Positions 45,112 to 53,881 of a DNA stretch of 64,000 nucleotides are shown one piece after another. The notes beneath the pieces are model-generated. The model was not told where the DNA came from and searched no databases. It worked only from the letters and a program-made list of their open reading frames with translations. Position 1 is the first letter of the stretch, and every line of letters begins with the position of its first letter. Origin of the DNA: Paracholeplasma vituli (GTDB taxonomy: Bacteria; Bacillota_I; Bacilli_A; Acholeplasmatales; UBA5453); NCBI RefSeq assembly GCF_025446935.1, contig NZ_JAOEGN010000005.1, positions 1-64,000 of the forward strand. The letters are read 5' to 3'. The translations under genes and the position numbers were made by a program.

Positions 45112-45570
45112 ATGCAACGTAGCGATTATATCAAAGCTTTAGAACAGTTAACACCGGAATTAATAATTACAAATATATCATCCTATAATGACGATCAACT
45201 TGACTCACAAGTCGATAGGGTGATGAGATTCCGATTAATGCACCCGAAGACAAGTAAAGTCGTTATCAACGGCATTATTGTGTTTCTACTCATGACACAC
45301 AAGGGTAAATTACCGAATGATAGATACTTGAAAATGACGCTTAAATCGTTTCAAGAAGAACATAGGCTTGATAATGCTGAAGATATACTAGACTTCATAA
45401 TCAAGCGCAAAGAGTACTTATTGAAGAAGAAAAATGAGAAACAAGAAAAACGTAAATCGTACTACGATAATGTTATCAATCCCGATGTATCTGAAGTGTT
45501 TGATGTTACTAAAGATATCGTTCAAGACACCCGGAATAAGTTGGAACAATTAAGACAATCCAAACAATAA
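45112..45570 (+). CDS. Hypothetical helical protein, possibly replication-related
   Basis: This 152-residue soluble protein is predicted all-helical with a long charged coiled-coil-like segment (KRKEYLLKKKNEKQEKRKS). The stretch GKLPNDRYLKMTLKSFQEE faintly resembles a DnaD-type domain, but not enough to call it. AAGGCGG lies before the ATG. It is followed 22 bases later by the winged-helix candidate initiator. Its last codons contain a perfect copy of the iteron, so it may overlap a binding site. Confidence 0.7.
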   Translation: MQRSDYIKALEQLTPELIITNISSYNDDQLDSQVDRVMRFRLMHPKTSKVVINGIIVFLLMTHKGKLPNDRYLKMTLKSFQEEHRLDNAEDILDFIIKRKEYLLKKKNEKQEKRKSYYDNVINPDVSEVFDVTKDIVQDTRNKLEQLRQSKQ

Positions 45571-45592
45571 TAATCCATGAAAGGAGATCCCC

Positions 45593-46402
45593 ATGAGCGA
45601 CTACAAAAAAGAAATTATGAAAAAAGCTAGAACAGCTAGAAAGTCAAATGAACTTAGAGTTAAGCTAAGAGAGTTTAAGAAAATGCAAATCGATGGCCAA
45701 TCGGTTTTCTTTCATGGGGATATCGCTATTCAATCTTGGTTCAGTAACCCAAAAGTGGACGTTACTCAAAAGGTTTTCTTTGTTTTATTAAATCTATTCA
45801 CTTTAGAATCCAACCGTGATATTTCACCGGAAGAACGTATTAATATCCAAAACACTAAATTAATGGAACTATGCAACGTTATATCTAATCCAAAAAAAGG
45901 CAATAAAAAATCACCATCTACAGTTCAAAAAGCATTAAGATACCTAACAAAAATGGGTGTTATTGAAGATCGAATCTACCTTGCTAAAGGTGATCGTTAT
46001 TCTCTTAAAGATGGCGTACAAGGCTTAACAAATAGAAGAATAATTCTAAACCTTAAACGTTCTAAAGAGTTCTTAAGAGCTATACCAGGGGATGAGTTTT
46101 TTAACCAACAAGATGATAGAAGCCGAGAAAGACGTCTCATTTATAGACGTCCTTTATCCTTGGTTGACCACTTAAGCAATCAAGCTACTTCTACTCAAGT
46201 CAACGATATAAACGCTAAAAAGAATAGAAACATGTTTAACCAATATTTAGAGAAGCAACTCGACGTTTACAACTATTTCGTTGTTTCAGATGTTGAGGAA
46301 ATTGTTAGTTCATATGATGACTCTGGAAACCTCTTGGGAGCTTTATACAAGCTTGTTCAAGGCGATTTGATTCCACCAGAGTTAATGACTCTTGCTTCAT
46401 AA
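45593..46402 (+). CDS. Winged-helix protein, candidate replication initiator
   Basis: This 269-residue basic protein has a strong SD (AAAGGAGAT). The region KSPSTVQKALRYLTKMGVIEDRIYLAKGDRYSL (about 104-140) reads as a winged helix-turn-helix with its wing, as in plasmid Rep and phage initiators. The N-terminus is rich in Lys/Arg. There is no HUH or Tyr-pair rolling-circle motif that I can see. Its position between two iteron-like arrays makes an iteron-binding initiator the best guess; a transcriptional regulator is the alternative. Confidence 0.65.
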   Translation: MSDYKKEIMKKARTARKSNELRVKLREFKKMQIDGQSVFFHGDIAIQSWFSNPKVDVTQKVFFVLLNLFTLESNRDISPEERINIQNTKLMELCNVISNPKKGNKKSPSTVQKALRYLTKMGVIEDRIYLAKGDRYSLKDGVQGLTNRRIILNLKRSKEFLRAIPGDEFFNQQDDRSRERRLIYRRPLSLVDHLSNQATSTQVNDINAKKNRNMFNQYLEKQLDVYNYFVVSDVEEIVSSYDDSGNLLGALYKLVQGDLIPPELMTLAS

Positions 46403-46489
46403 ATACTAAAGTAAACGACATTGTCGTTATTTTGGCTTTTATATATATAGCTCAAAACAATAAAATCAACGTTTTAACTCACATCCACA

Positions 46490-46520
46490 TGACTACTCGA
46501 CTCCAGTAGTCATTTTTTTT
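46490..46520 (+). terminator. Terminator of the replication module
   Basis: TGACTACT (46490-46497) pairs with AGTAGTCA (46505-46512) and is followed by eight T. A textbook intrinsic terminator separating the left (replication) genes from the exported-protein genes. A weaker AACGACA/TGTCGTT hairpin precedes it near 46413-46427. Confidence 0.9.
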
Positions 46521-46535
46521 GCTTTAAAAATAGAT

Positions 46536-46602
46536 AAGTAGACATACCCCTTTAATCCTAGTCATGAAAGTCGACATACCTAAAAACAAAAGTCGACATA
46601 CA
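46536..46602 (+). repeat. Iteron-like array B (three copies)
   Basis: AAGT(A/C)GACATACC-type repeats start at 46536, 46568 and 46590; the second and third share AAAGTCGACATAC exactly. Spacing is 32 and 22 bp. The sequence is unrelated to array A. It lies just beyond the terminator downstream of the candidate initiator gene, so it may be an initiator-binding origin or a late-gene regulatory site. Confidence 0.7.
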
Positions 46603-47168
46603 AACTATAGTCCTCTTTAGAATGAAGAAATCTTTATTTTATAAAGATTGACTTCTACAGCGGACTAATAAATGGCCGCATTGCAACTATGAGATAGGCC
46701 TAACAACGTGCCACGGCAATTAAATGTATCCTAGCCAATAGAAAAACGCCCCTTTAAAAAAGCTAAAGGGTCGATTGGGTATGGATTAAATCAATCACTA
46801 GATAATTAGCGTTATATGGTCGCCCCCTTTCGGGGTCGGAGGTTAAAAGGAGCAAGGTCGCTTACGCCCCTTGCAGTCCGATTTAATTCGATATGGTTTA
46901 TAGGCTAGATTCAATTCGTTTATGTGGATTGAGTATTTTATCGTCATAGACTAAAAACCGCTTAAAACGGATTTTTGATAGGGTACTTTTTTAATTTGGT
47001 ATTCTGGCTAATATCGAGGTTCAAAATCATTTTTACTGTCGGTCTAAAAATCAAATATCATTGACAAATGATAAAAAGGAACTGTAGCAAGTGGTTATCG
47101 CTCCACCAATCAAAAGTATGTGCTACAAGTGTTTATTTCATAGCCATGGTGGCAGAAAGGATTATCAA

Positions 47169-47468
47169 ATGAAAAAGAAAACACTCATCGCAGTATTGCT
47201 AACACTAGCAACCATTTTATTCGCTTACGTATTAACCATTTTCGTGGTTGGCCAATTGTCAGCACCCGTAGAACCAAAGCTTTTAGTGGATGGTCATAAG
47301 TTCTTTTTAGATCAATATGAGTTCATCACTTCAAACTTCGAATTTTTACTGGTTCTTCTTGTTCTATTATTCGTAATCATTGGAATTGCAGTTACGAACT
47401 TAGTGCCGAAAAAAATTGGTTATAAAAAAGATACACGAAATGGTTCGAAGTATCCAAAGAAAAAATAG
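47169..47468 (+). CDS. Small two-span membrane protein, candidate virion or assembly component
   Basis: The ATG at 47169 follows the SD AGAAAGGA; the longer frame from 47091 has a Cys-rich leader without SD and runs through a hairpin. The 99-residue protein has an N-terminal signal-like helix (KKTLIAVLLTLATILFAYVL), a short outer loop and a second helix (FLLVLLVLLFVIIGIAV), ending in a basic tail (KKDTRNGSKYPKKK). Size and layout suit a minor coat or assembly protein, but no homology is recognised. Confidence 0.7.
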   Translation: MKKKTLIAVLLTLATILFAYVLTIFVVGQLSAPVEPKLLVDGHKFFLDQYEFITSNFEFLLVLLVLLFVIIGIAVTNLVPKKIGYKKDTRNGSKYPKKK

Positions 47469-47489
47469 TCTTTAGAAAGCGAGGACACA

Positions 47490-49112
47490 ATGAAAAAATT
47501 ATTAACTTTAGTCTTAACCATTTTTGTTTCAGTCTTATCAATTCTTGCTATCACACCAAGAATTAATGCGGCTAATGTTCCGGGATGGTATTTCATGAAT
47601 AATAAATACTATCTAGATATTAGTAGCTCGGCTAATGGTACTTTTAACCCTAATCTACTGCCACCAGAGTATTCTGGTACGATTGTTCAGTTACCTCAGG
47701 GTTGGACTTCAATGAAACTTTATCAATCCAATGGTACATTGTTACAAGATTTAGTAGCCGATTATGTCGCTGTTCCGGGTGGTGACACTTATGTTCAAAT
47801 CGATTTTGTAGGGTCAAACTTCTTACTCTATTTTGACTACAACGTTTCTAGTAGCTATGAATACTCTAAGAACGCAAGTTATAAATTAGAGGTTGAAGCC
47901 CCAAATATCGATAACTACCGCCCTGCGATTAGTGGTCAAGAAGAATTCGTTACTTCAGTAGACGCTCCAAAAGATGTTAATTATTTTAAATCGACATTAA
48001 AAGCAATTGACGAAACAGATGGTGACATTACCGCAAATATTTATGTGAAAACCGATAACTATACGACTAACAAAACCGTTTTAGGTCGCTATAATATCGT
48101 GTTTGGCGTAAAAGACGCCGCTCAAAATGAATCCACACTTGAAGTTTGGGTTACAGTTGGTGATTTTACTCAACCAGTCATTAATGGGAACTCGTCGAAA
48201 GTTCAAATCAGTTATACCCAAACTTATAATATCTCTTCGTTTAAATCGACTTTAACAGTAAGTGACAACTACTATACTTTAAACAACTCGAATATCGTCA
48301 TTGAATCAGACGCTTACACATCAAATAAAACAAATCTCGGAACATACAATATCGTCTTTGCTGTAACAGATGGTTCAAGCAATAAAGGAACGTTCACCAA
48401 GCAAATTGAAGTCATTGATGATATAGCACCTGTTTTTAGTGGTCCAGCAACATTAATAAAGAATAATAACGCCAATTTATCTGTATCAGAGATTAAAGCT
48501 CAACTAACAGCTACGGACGCTAAAGAGGGTAATAAAACTCCACAAATTGTAGTTAAGCAAGATAACTTCACTGGTAATGGTCACAAGGTCGGTTCATATA
48601 CTATTATTTTTGAAGTAGCCGATTCCAAAGGCAACACAGCGACACACACAGTAACCGTTAATGTATCCGATAAACTTGGCGCAGTCTGGTATATCCAAGA
48701 TGGTGTATCGATTAAGCTTGTGCCACCAGCAACATTAACAAGACAACAAATGATCGATTTGTTAATCGCAACTGGCCAAATCAATATTACATCTCAAACG
48801 TCATTTAACTTCGTTCATGACGAGTACACGGGCAATGAAGAAACACCGGGTGTTTACGCCATGTCATTAATGCTTCGTGATACGGCCGGTAATGAGGACG
48901 TTCATTCATTTGCTTTAGTTGTTTTAGAAGCAGATGAGGGCGAAGATACAATCGTTATTGAAGATCCAAATGGTAGTTTCTTCGAGAAGTACCAAACTGA
49001 AATTTATTACGTTGGTGGCGCATTAGTCCTTATGATTTCAATCTTCGGATTAGTAGCCTTTTACAAAGCACAAGTAAAAGCTTCAAAGCGAAATAGAAGA
49101 CGTTACAGATAG
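47490..49112 (+). CDS. Secreted, C-terminally anchored protein with DUF5011-type Ig-like repeats
   Basis: The 540 residues comprise a signal peptide (about 1-28, ending INAA), a roughly 120-residue unique N-terminal domain, and then three to four Ig-like repeats. The repeats show the DUF5011 pattern (DGDITANI, LGRYNIVFGVKDAAQNES; KGTFTKQIEV; KVGSYTIIFEVADSKGNTAT). A C-terminal membrane helix (GGALVLMISIFGLVAFY) precedes a basic tail. This is the design of a surface adhesin or a phage attachment protein such as pIII, anchored in the membrane before assembly. That role is inferred from topology and neighbours. Confidence 0.8.
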   Translation: MKKLLTLVLTIFVSVLSILAITPRINAANVPGWYFMNNKYYLDISSSANGTFNPNLLPPEYSGTIVQLPQGWTSMKLYQSNGTLLQDLVADYVAVPGGDTYVQIDFVGSNFLLYFDYNVSSSYEYSKNASYKLEVEAPNIDNYRPAISGQEEFVTSVDAPKDVNYFKSTLKAIDETDGDITANIYVKTDNYTTNKTVLGRYNIVFGVKDAAQNESTLEVWVTVGDFTQPVINGNSSKVQISYTQTYNISSFKSTLTVSDNYYTLNNSNIVIESDAYTSNKTNLGTYNIVFAVTDGSSNKGTFTKQIEVIDDIAPVFSGPATLIKNNNANLSVSEIKAQLTATDAKEGNKTPQIVVKQDNFTGNGHKVGSYTIIFEVADSKGNTATHTVTVNVSDKLGAVWYIQDGVSIKLVPPATLTRQQMIDLLIATGQINITSQTSFNFVHDEYTGNEETPGVYAMSLMLRDTAGNEDVHSFALVVLEADEGEDTIVIEDPNGSFFEKYQTEIYYVGGALVLMISIFGLVAFYKAQVKASKRNRRRYR

Positions 49113-49133
49113 TCTTCAAGAAAGGGGTAGCAA

Positions 49134-51248
49134 ATGAAAAAGTTAATCACAACATTCGTTTTACTACTTACCGGTATTCTTCTATCCACAATCTCATTAC
49201 AAGCGAGTGTTTGGGTTGGGTTTAAAACATCCAACCCGGACGCTTCAAACTACCAAGCTAATCTTTACCATGAGATGAAAGATAACAAGGTATTCATCAA
49301 AATGTCAGTACCTATGTTTGATTGGGTATCTGAAGAGGGTCATGGTAACTACAAGACAATCGTACATACCGATAATAATTATTACTTCAATATGCCAGAC
49401 GTGGGTAATGACCCATATTTTAATTATGATATTGGTATTCCATCCATGGAGTATACATCTTTCATAATTGACTCTAAATCACCGACTGGTACGATCACTA
49501 GAAAACATGAAATCCAAACTACAGCGTTCGATTATATTCATTTTGAGAACTACGGTGAGGGTTTTTATGTCATGTTAAAAAAAGTTGGCCAAACTCAAAA
49601 TGTGGCCATTTATCGCTTTACTTATAACTCCTCAACATCACTATATTTCTACAAAAATTCGGTTAATGTAACAACGAGGTTGTATTACAGTAACACCATT
49701 AATGATTCATCTACTTTGACCATGAACTACAATGATCCAATTGTGTTCCCTGGGTACGATACTTCAACGTATTCATATTCCAAGACTGCAATCAATGGTT
49801 TCTTAACAACCAATACCGAAAATACAACAGTTCGAGCTATTTCTGATATGGAAATCGATCGATTCTATAAACCAAGTAATACCGTCATAGCTTACTTCGT
49901 GGGTTCTGATGATAAAGTTCTAAAGGTTCATTATGTCAATATTGGGGGTACTCCGGTCGCTCCAACTACAATCCCTAATCCACCCAACGGTTATACTTTA
50001 GACCAGAATGTTTGGGATAAATCGATCAACAAAATTTATGTCGATACAGTCTATAAAGTCAAGTACATTTTTGATGGAAATATTATTGAGGGATGGAACG
50101 ATTTACCTAAGACCATTGGAACTGTAGCTGATATCGATAAGAGTGATTTTAATAGTCGAGTTGGACATGTTACTTTTACCAAACTCAGCAACGGTAACTA
50201 TAACACAAATATTCTCTACCAAGGGGTGAACTACCTCGCTCAAGATATTTCATTCTCATTCCTAGGTGAAGACCCAGCCAAGGCTTATTATTACACCCAG
50301 GGCGAAGATAAGTTTATATGGTTTATTCTTACTTCAGCATTAAAACCAACTAGCTATCATATCGCAGCTAATGCGTGGGTAATCTATAACGTTAATACTG
50401 GTGAGTGGATTAGAACCTCTGATGTTTCCATTTTTGGAATGCCACACGTCAAATCGAACTATAACATGTACGTTGACTTGGTTATACCTTATGGTGTGGA
50501 TGATTTAGTATCTGTCATCATGAGCTATAAGTATCAATACCAATGGCCAGTTGGTACATCTTCGTGGCGTGAAGTTAAAAACAAAACTTTTACCAAGGGG
50601 GATGAAGTGATTCAAACCTTACCATGGTGGGGCAGTGGATTTGGTATTTATAACGGTTTAATCAAAAACAGTGAACCAAACCTATTTTTAGAAGACGTCA
50701 TTAGTCCAATAAGTAATCCAACGGATTCTTACAAATCCACATTCGTGAACTACATCAACCAAAATAAACCGGCTTCTGATTTAAAGCTTTATAAGTCTAC
50801 AGATATTTTCATTGGTGGGTATAACGTCTATGAAATTTTCATGGGAAGTTACAGTGAATTCCCGGCGGTAAACGTAAGAGCTAAAGATGTGGTTATCGTT
50901 AACATTCGGTACATTGAGAATGGTGTTGAGTTCAGTAAGCCTTATCCGAAAATTGTTATACCAGATATGCCAAAGTTTGAGGGTGGAATCGAGTTTGATA
51001 CGCCGATTGATAACCCATTTGATTTCTTTAAACTTATCGATTTCAAAAACATTGACTGGAACTCTTGGGTTACATGGGTTGTCATCATTATTATCGCTTC
51101 AGTTCTTCTTGTTGTCTTATCGTATGTGATTAAAGCGGTAGCGCTTGTAACTACGGCAACTAAAACAGTATTCACGCCCATGGGGATTGTGATAACCGGA
51201 ACGATTATATTAATCGTGTTAATACTTATGGGAGTGAGTAGCATATGA
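49134..51248 (+). CDS. Large secreted protein with two C-terminal membrane spans
   Basis: The 704 residues comprise a signal peptide (1-25, ISLQA), a long aromatic- and Asn-rich exported region without recognisable domains, and two C-terminal helices (WVTWVVIIIIASVLLVVLSYVI; GIVITGTIILIVLILMGV). AAAGGGG lies before the ATG. Its stop overlaps the start of the next membrane-protein gene. Together with the DUF5011 protein it would be the main extracellular product of the element, plausibly a receptor-binding or tip protein. No family recognised. Confidence 0.8.
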   Translation: MKKLITTFVLLLTGILLSTISLQASVWVGFKTSNPDASNYQANLYHEMKDNKVFIKMSVPMFDWVSEEGHGNYKTIVHTDNNYYFNMPDVGNDPYFNYDIGIPSMEYTSFIIDSKSPTGTITRKHEIQTTAFDYIHFENYGEGFYVMLKKVGQTQNVAIYRFTYNSSTSLYFYKNSVNVTTRLYYSNTINDSSTLTMNYNDPIVFPGYDTSTYSYSKTAINGFLTTNTENTTVRAISDMEIDRFYKPSNTVIAYFVGSDDKVLKVHYVNIGGTPVAPTTIPNPPNGYTLDQNVWDKSINKIYVDTVYKVKYIFDGNIIEGWNDLPKTIGTVADIDKSDFNSRVGHVTFTKLSNGNYNTNILYQGVNYLAQDISFSFLGEDPAKAYYYTQGEDKFIWFILTSALKPTSYHIAANAWVIYNVNTGEWIRTSDVSIFGMPHVKSNYNMYVDLVIPYGVDDLVSVIMSYKYQYQWPVGTSSWREVKNKTFTKGDEVIQTLPWWGSGFGIYNGLIKNSEPNLFLEDVISPISNPTDSYKSTFVNYINQNKPASDLKLYKSTDIFIGGYNVYEIFMGSYSEFPAVNVRAKDVVIVNIRYIENGVEFSKPYPKIVIPDMPKFEGGIEFDTPIDNPFDFFKLIDFKNIDWNSWVTWVVIIIIASVLLVVLSYVIKAVALVTTATKTVFTPMGIVITGTIILIVLILMGVSSI

Positions 51249-51487
51249 GTATGCTAGATTTATTAAAACTTGGTGATGAACTTAAAAACGCACTGGACTG
51301 GATAGTACCCAGTGCGTTAATCATCATTTCAATATTCGGTGCGGCTCTTGGAATCAAAACGTATAAAAGGGTAATTGAAGATACAAAAATGATAACTGGT
51401 ACAATTGGTGGGGTGTTATTTTGGTTGTTGTTAGTATTGATACTCCTTGGTTCATGGTTTTACTTACGTTTTGTATTAAGGTTCTAA
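51245..51487 (+). CDS. Small two-span membrane protein (coat or assembly candidate)
   Basis: The start overlaps the previous stop by 4 bases (ATGA). The 80-residue product has two hydrophobic helices (WIVPSALIIISIFGAALGI; IGGVLFWLLLVLILLGSWFYL) joined by a basic loop (KTYKRVIEDTK). It lies directly upstream of the P-loop ATPase, the position where filamentous phages often carry a pVI-like or similar membrane protein. Function inferred from position only. Confidence 0.72.
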   Translation: MSMLDLLKLGDELKNALDWIVPSALIIISIFGAALGIKTYKRVIEDTKMITGTIGGVLFWLLLVLILLGSWFYLRFVLRF

Positions 51488-51490
51488 CAT

Positions 51491-52576
51491 ATGATTGAAC
51501 TCCATAAAAATGAAAATATTCATAGTAATCCGATTAATTCCGTTGACCTTGGTTTAACATTTGACTTCGATTCATATGACAATAAGGTATCTTCAGTAAT
51601 CATCAAATACGAGTCATTTTTCACCAAGATTGAAAGATTTAATGACCATCTGATAGCGATTAGCAACCAAGGTGTTCTAAAATCGACTTCATTGTTAGTT
51701 TACTCCATAGACTTTTTAGCAAACATTAATCAATTCATCATAAACAAAGCGGTTGATTTAGCAATGCCATTATATGGACTAGCTAGAAAATCAACGCCAT
51801 TCACACGTCTTTGGTTATGGTATTACAAACGAATGAACTCCTTTGAGGATAACTTATTCTTAATACCAGGTATTCATTATATTGTAGCTTTACCGGGTGG
51901 TGGTAAATCTTCAATCATCTATGATATCACTGATGAAATACGATTTAAAACGGGTAAATCTGCCTATGTAAACGTAGAAATGGAAATACCCTATTTGGAT
52001 CAACAACGCTTAGCTTATACAGTGAATCGCAGGCTATTTGAAGTCGAGGAGTTTTTCGGTATTGAATACGATTCTCAAAAGGATAAGTACTTGGCCACAC
52101 AGTTAAAATCATTTGACACAGAACACTTTAACACGATTGTCATGGATGAGTGGTTGGCCAACAATAATCACAGACAAAATAAAACCAATGACTACAACAA
52201 TAAAGTAATCCCAATGATTACATTCTTTGCTAGAATGCGACACGCTTCTATCCCATACGTTTATATCGCTTCACAAATTGATACTACAGATACACAAGTT
52301 ATGTCATTCTTTAAGTTCATTCATGAAGTGGAAATCGTCCGGGATATCCCAGTTAGAAAATGGATAAAAGACGGGTTATTTGAAAAAGATATTATCGGGT
52401 GGAATGTCTACACATATGCGTTCAAACGAGGTAAAAAAGGTATTGAAAAAACCTTGGTTAAAGAATGGTTTAAGCCTAAGTTCTCCATGGAGTTCGATAG
52501 ATTCAACTCACTTAACCAAGCACATATATTTGCAAATCTTCCAAAAGACAAAATGAATATTAGAAAGGTGGGATAA
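51491..52576 (+). CDS. P-loop ATPase resembling the pI/Zot morphogenesis protein
   Basis: This 361-residue ATPase has Walker A in IVALPGGGKSS (residues 131-141), Walker B in NTIVMDEWL (214-222, D219 E220) and a sensor-like strand YVYIASQ (256-262). The order and spacing are those of the Zot/pI group (HerA/FtsK superfamily) that assembles filamentous phage at the membrane. Departures are a 120-residue N-terminal extension with an amphipathic segment (67-98) and no clear C-terminal membrane helix; the next gene may supply the membrane part. A conjugation or DNA-transport ATPase is the alternative, but no relaxase is present. Confidence 0.72.
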   Translation: MIELHKNENIHSNPINSVDLGLTFDFDSYDNKVSSVIIKYESFFTKIERFNDHLIAISNQGVLKSTSLLVYSIDFLANINQFIINKAVDLAMPLYGLARKSTPFTRLWLWYYKRMNSFEDNLFLIPGIHYIVALPGGGKSSIIYDITDEIRFKTGKSAYVNVEMEIPYLDQQRLAYTVNRRLFEVEEFFGIEYDSQKDKYLATQLKSFDTEHFNTIVMDEWLANNNHRQNKTNDYNNKVIPMITFFARMRHASIPYVYIASQIDTTDTQVMSFFKFIHEVEIVRDIPVRKWIKDGLFEKDIIGWNVYTYAFKRGKKGIEKTLVKEWFKPKFSMEFDRFNSLNQAHIFANLPKDKMNIRKVG

Positions 52577-52577
52577 C

Positions 52578-52988
52578 ATGCCCAATATTGTCGTGATTCT
52601 TCTATGGGTATTGTTAAGCTTTGTAATCTTAGCTTTAACGATTACAATTGGTCTTTATATCATGTGGCAAATATGGAATATTATTTTTATTCCAGTCTAC
52701 AAACGATATAGATTCAACATTGAAAAGGCTCAAGCTGAAAGAGAACTCTACGCTATTGAAATCAAGAAAGCTAGTCTTATTGAAATCAATTCCGATTATG
52801 AGGAAAAGTTTAAAGAAATATCGCTTGAGAATAAGAAACTTGAAATGGAAAATAAAAAGCTTCAGCAGTCTATGGCCGAAGACAAGTTACTATATCAAGA
52901 ACTTCAATTGAAGAAGAAAGAAAAAGAGCTTCTTGAACAAACTAAAGAGCTTGAAAAGAAAGCTAAGAAAGCCGATAAGGAAAAATAG
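52578..52988 (+). CDS. Membrane-anchored coiled-coil protein
   Basis: This 136-residue protein has an N-terminal membrane helix (VVILLWVLLSFVILALTITIGLYIMW), then an uninterrupted charged coiled coil (about residues 50-136, Glu/Lys/Leu rich). It starts one base after the ATPase stop (TAACATG), so it is probably co-translated and may form a complex with the ATPase, for instance as a membrane docking subunit. No family recognised. Confidence 0.75.
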   Translation: MPNIVVILLWVLLSFVILALTITIGLYIMWQIWNIIFIPVYKRYRFNIEKAQAERELYAIEIKKASLIEINSDYEEKFKEISLENKKLEMENKKLQQSMAEDKLLYQELQLKKKEKELLEQTKELEKKAKKADKEK

Positions 52989-53075
52989 GATGTCATATTT
53001 GATATGACATAATAGGATATATAGAATATATATCCTATTTATGTAGATATATTTTTAAAAGGAGTGTAATCTGAT

Positions 53076-53477
53076 TTGAAGAAAAAAAAGGGTTATGTTG
53101 GGGATATCTATTTTATTGATCCATCACATGTGATCGAGAAGAATAGATTACAAAAATATACAGAGATTAAAGGATCAAAGTCATCTAATAAAAGACCAGT
53201 AATGGTTGGCATAGAAAAGTCTAGTAAGAAAGTTCAAATCTCAGACATTTCTACAAAAGCAACAAAAGCTGAAATTAACAAAAAAATGATGGTTCCGTTG
53301 AAAAACACAAAATTAAAACAAAAAAGTTATGTGGATAGTTCAACAAAATCAAAAAGTGAGTTGACTAGAAAACACTTTAAAGTCGGTGAACCCCCATTAG
53401 TCAATAAAAGTAAAATAAAAGTTGATAATAGGGATATAGCCGAATATGAATTATCTCGAAAGAAACGCTATAAATAA
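53076..53477 (+). CDS. Basic hypothetical protein with TTG start
   Basis: No ATG is available, but a TTG at 53076 has GGAG 11 bases upstream and opens a 133-residue, highly basic protein. The first 45 residues (GYVGDIYFIDPSHVIEKNR ... SNKRPVMVGI) resemble the opening strands of the MazF/PemK fold. The rest is Lys/Ser-rich and probably disordered. It may bind nucleic acid, as a genome-coating or scaffold protein. A toxin role is not supported. It is the last gene of the block. Confidence 0.55.
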   Translation: MKKKKGYVGDIYFIDPSHVIEKNRLQKYTEIKGSKSSNKRPVMVGIEKSSKKVQISDISTKATKAEINKKMMVPLKNTKLKQKSYVDSSTKSKSELTRKHFKVGEPPLVNKSKIKVDNRDIAEYELSRKKRYK

Positions 53478-53478
53478 A

Positions 53479-53499
53479 CAAAAGCCACGTTCCGTGGCT
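53479..53499 (+). terminator. Hairpin terminator of the exported-protein block
   Basis: AAAGCCACG (53479-53487) pairs with CGTGGCTTT (53491-53499) across a 3-nt loop: a 9-bp perfect stem just after the stop at 53477. The following T-run is short, so efficiency is uncertain. Confidence 0.7.
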
Positions 53500-53881
53500 T
53501 TCAGTATAGTGCTAATTGCTTAACACTAAGTTGGATTGTAGCAGTTAATCCGCTTACAACGTGATTATATAATAACCAATTTAGAATGTCAAACAAAATA
53601 AAAAGCCACCATGGAATAGTGACTTTTAACACCGATTAGGTGCCATAACATTGATAAATTAGGTACTAGGCCTAGTGATATCTCACTTACCTAAGGCAAC
53701 TTAATATTATTCCATATTGTTACATTTGTCAAATAAAAAATTATTAAAGTGCATTCAACTTTTGTTAATGGTATAGTTTTACTCACATTAATGCTTCATG
53801 CCTATAGTTTAATTCTTTCGTAATTATGTTATTCTATTCGTTAGGAATACGCTACTTGGGACAATTACAAGGGAGATTAAC
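53500..53881 (+). other. Non-coding region before the integrase with a multi-branched palindrome
   Basis: No gene is seen. AAAAG(C)CAC/GTG(A)CTTTT (near 53605-53631) forms a mismatched hairpin. At 53641-53698 TGCC/GGCA and TTAGGTA/TACCTAA stack around the palindrome ACTAGGCCTAGT (53665-53676) and the stem GTGA/TCAC (53675-53686), a cruciform-like structure. Its minus strand contains TGAGATA and GGCCTA, echoing the motif at 44958 and 46689. AAGGGAG precedes the integrase ATG. Confidence 0.55.

Larger units (their letters stand above)
46403..47168 (+). other. 766-bp non-coding region with repeats and hairpins
   Basis: No convincing gene is seen here. Besides the terminator (46490-46520) and repeats (46536-46602), it holds the hairpins ATCTTTAT/ATAAAGAT (46630-46648), CCCTTTA/TAAAGGG (46750-46770), and a nested TCGGA/TCCGA with GCAAGG/CCTTGC (46836-46881). 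A second copy of ATGAGATAGGCCTA is at 46689-46702. TGTAGCA/TGCTACA (47083-47127), enclosing GTGG/CCAC, lies just upstream of the structural genes. It is a candidate origin, packaging or late-promoter region. Confidence 0.6.

Noticed and set aside
47061-47089. TTGACA as a promoter for the exported-protein block
   Set aside because: No acceptable -10 lies 16-18 bp downstream, so I do not call it a promoter.
53076-53477. MazF/PemK toxin gene
   Set aside because: Only the first strands resemble the fold, the rest is disordered and basic, and no antitoxin gene is adjacent.
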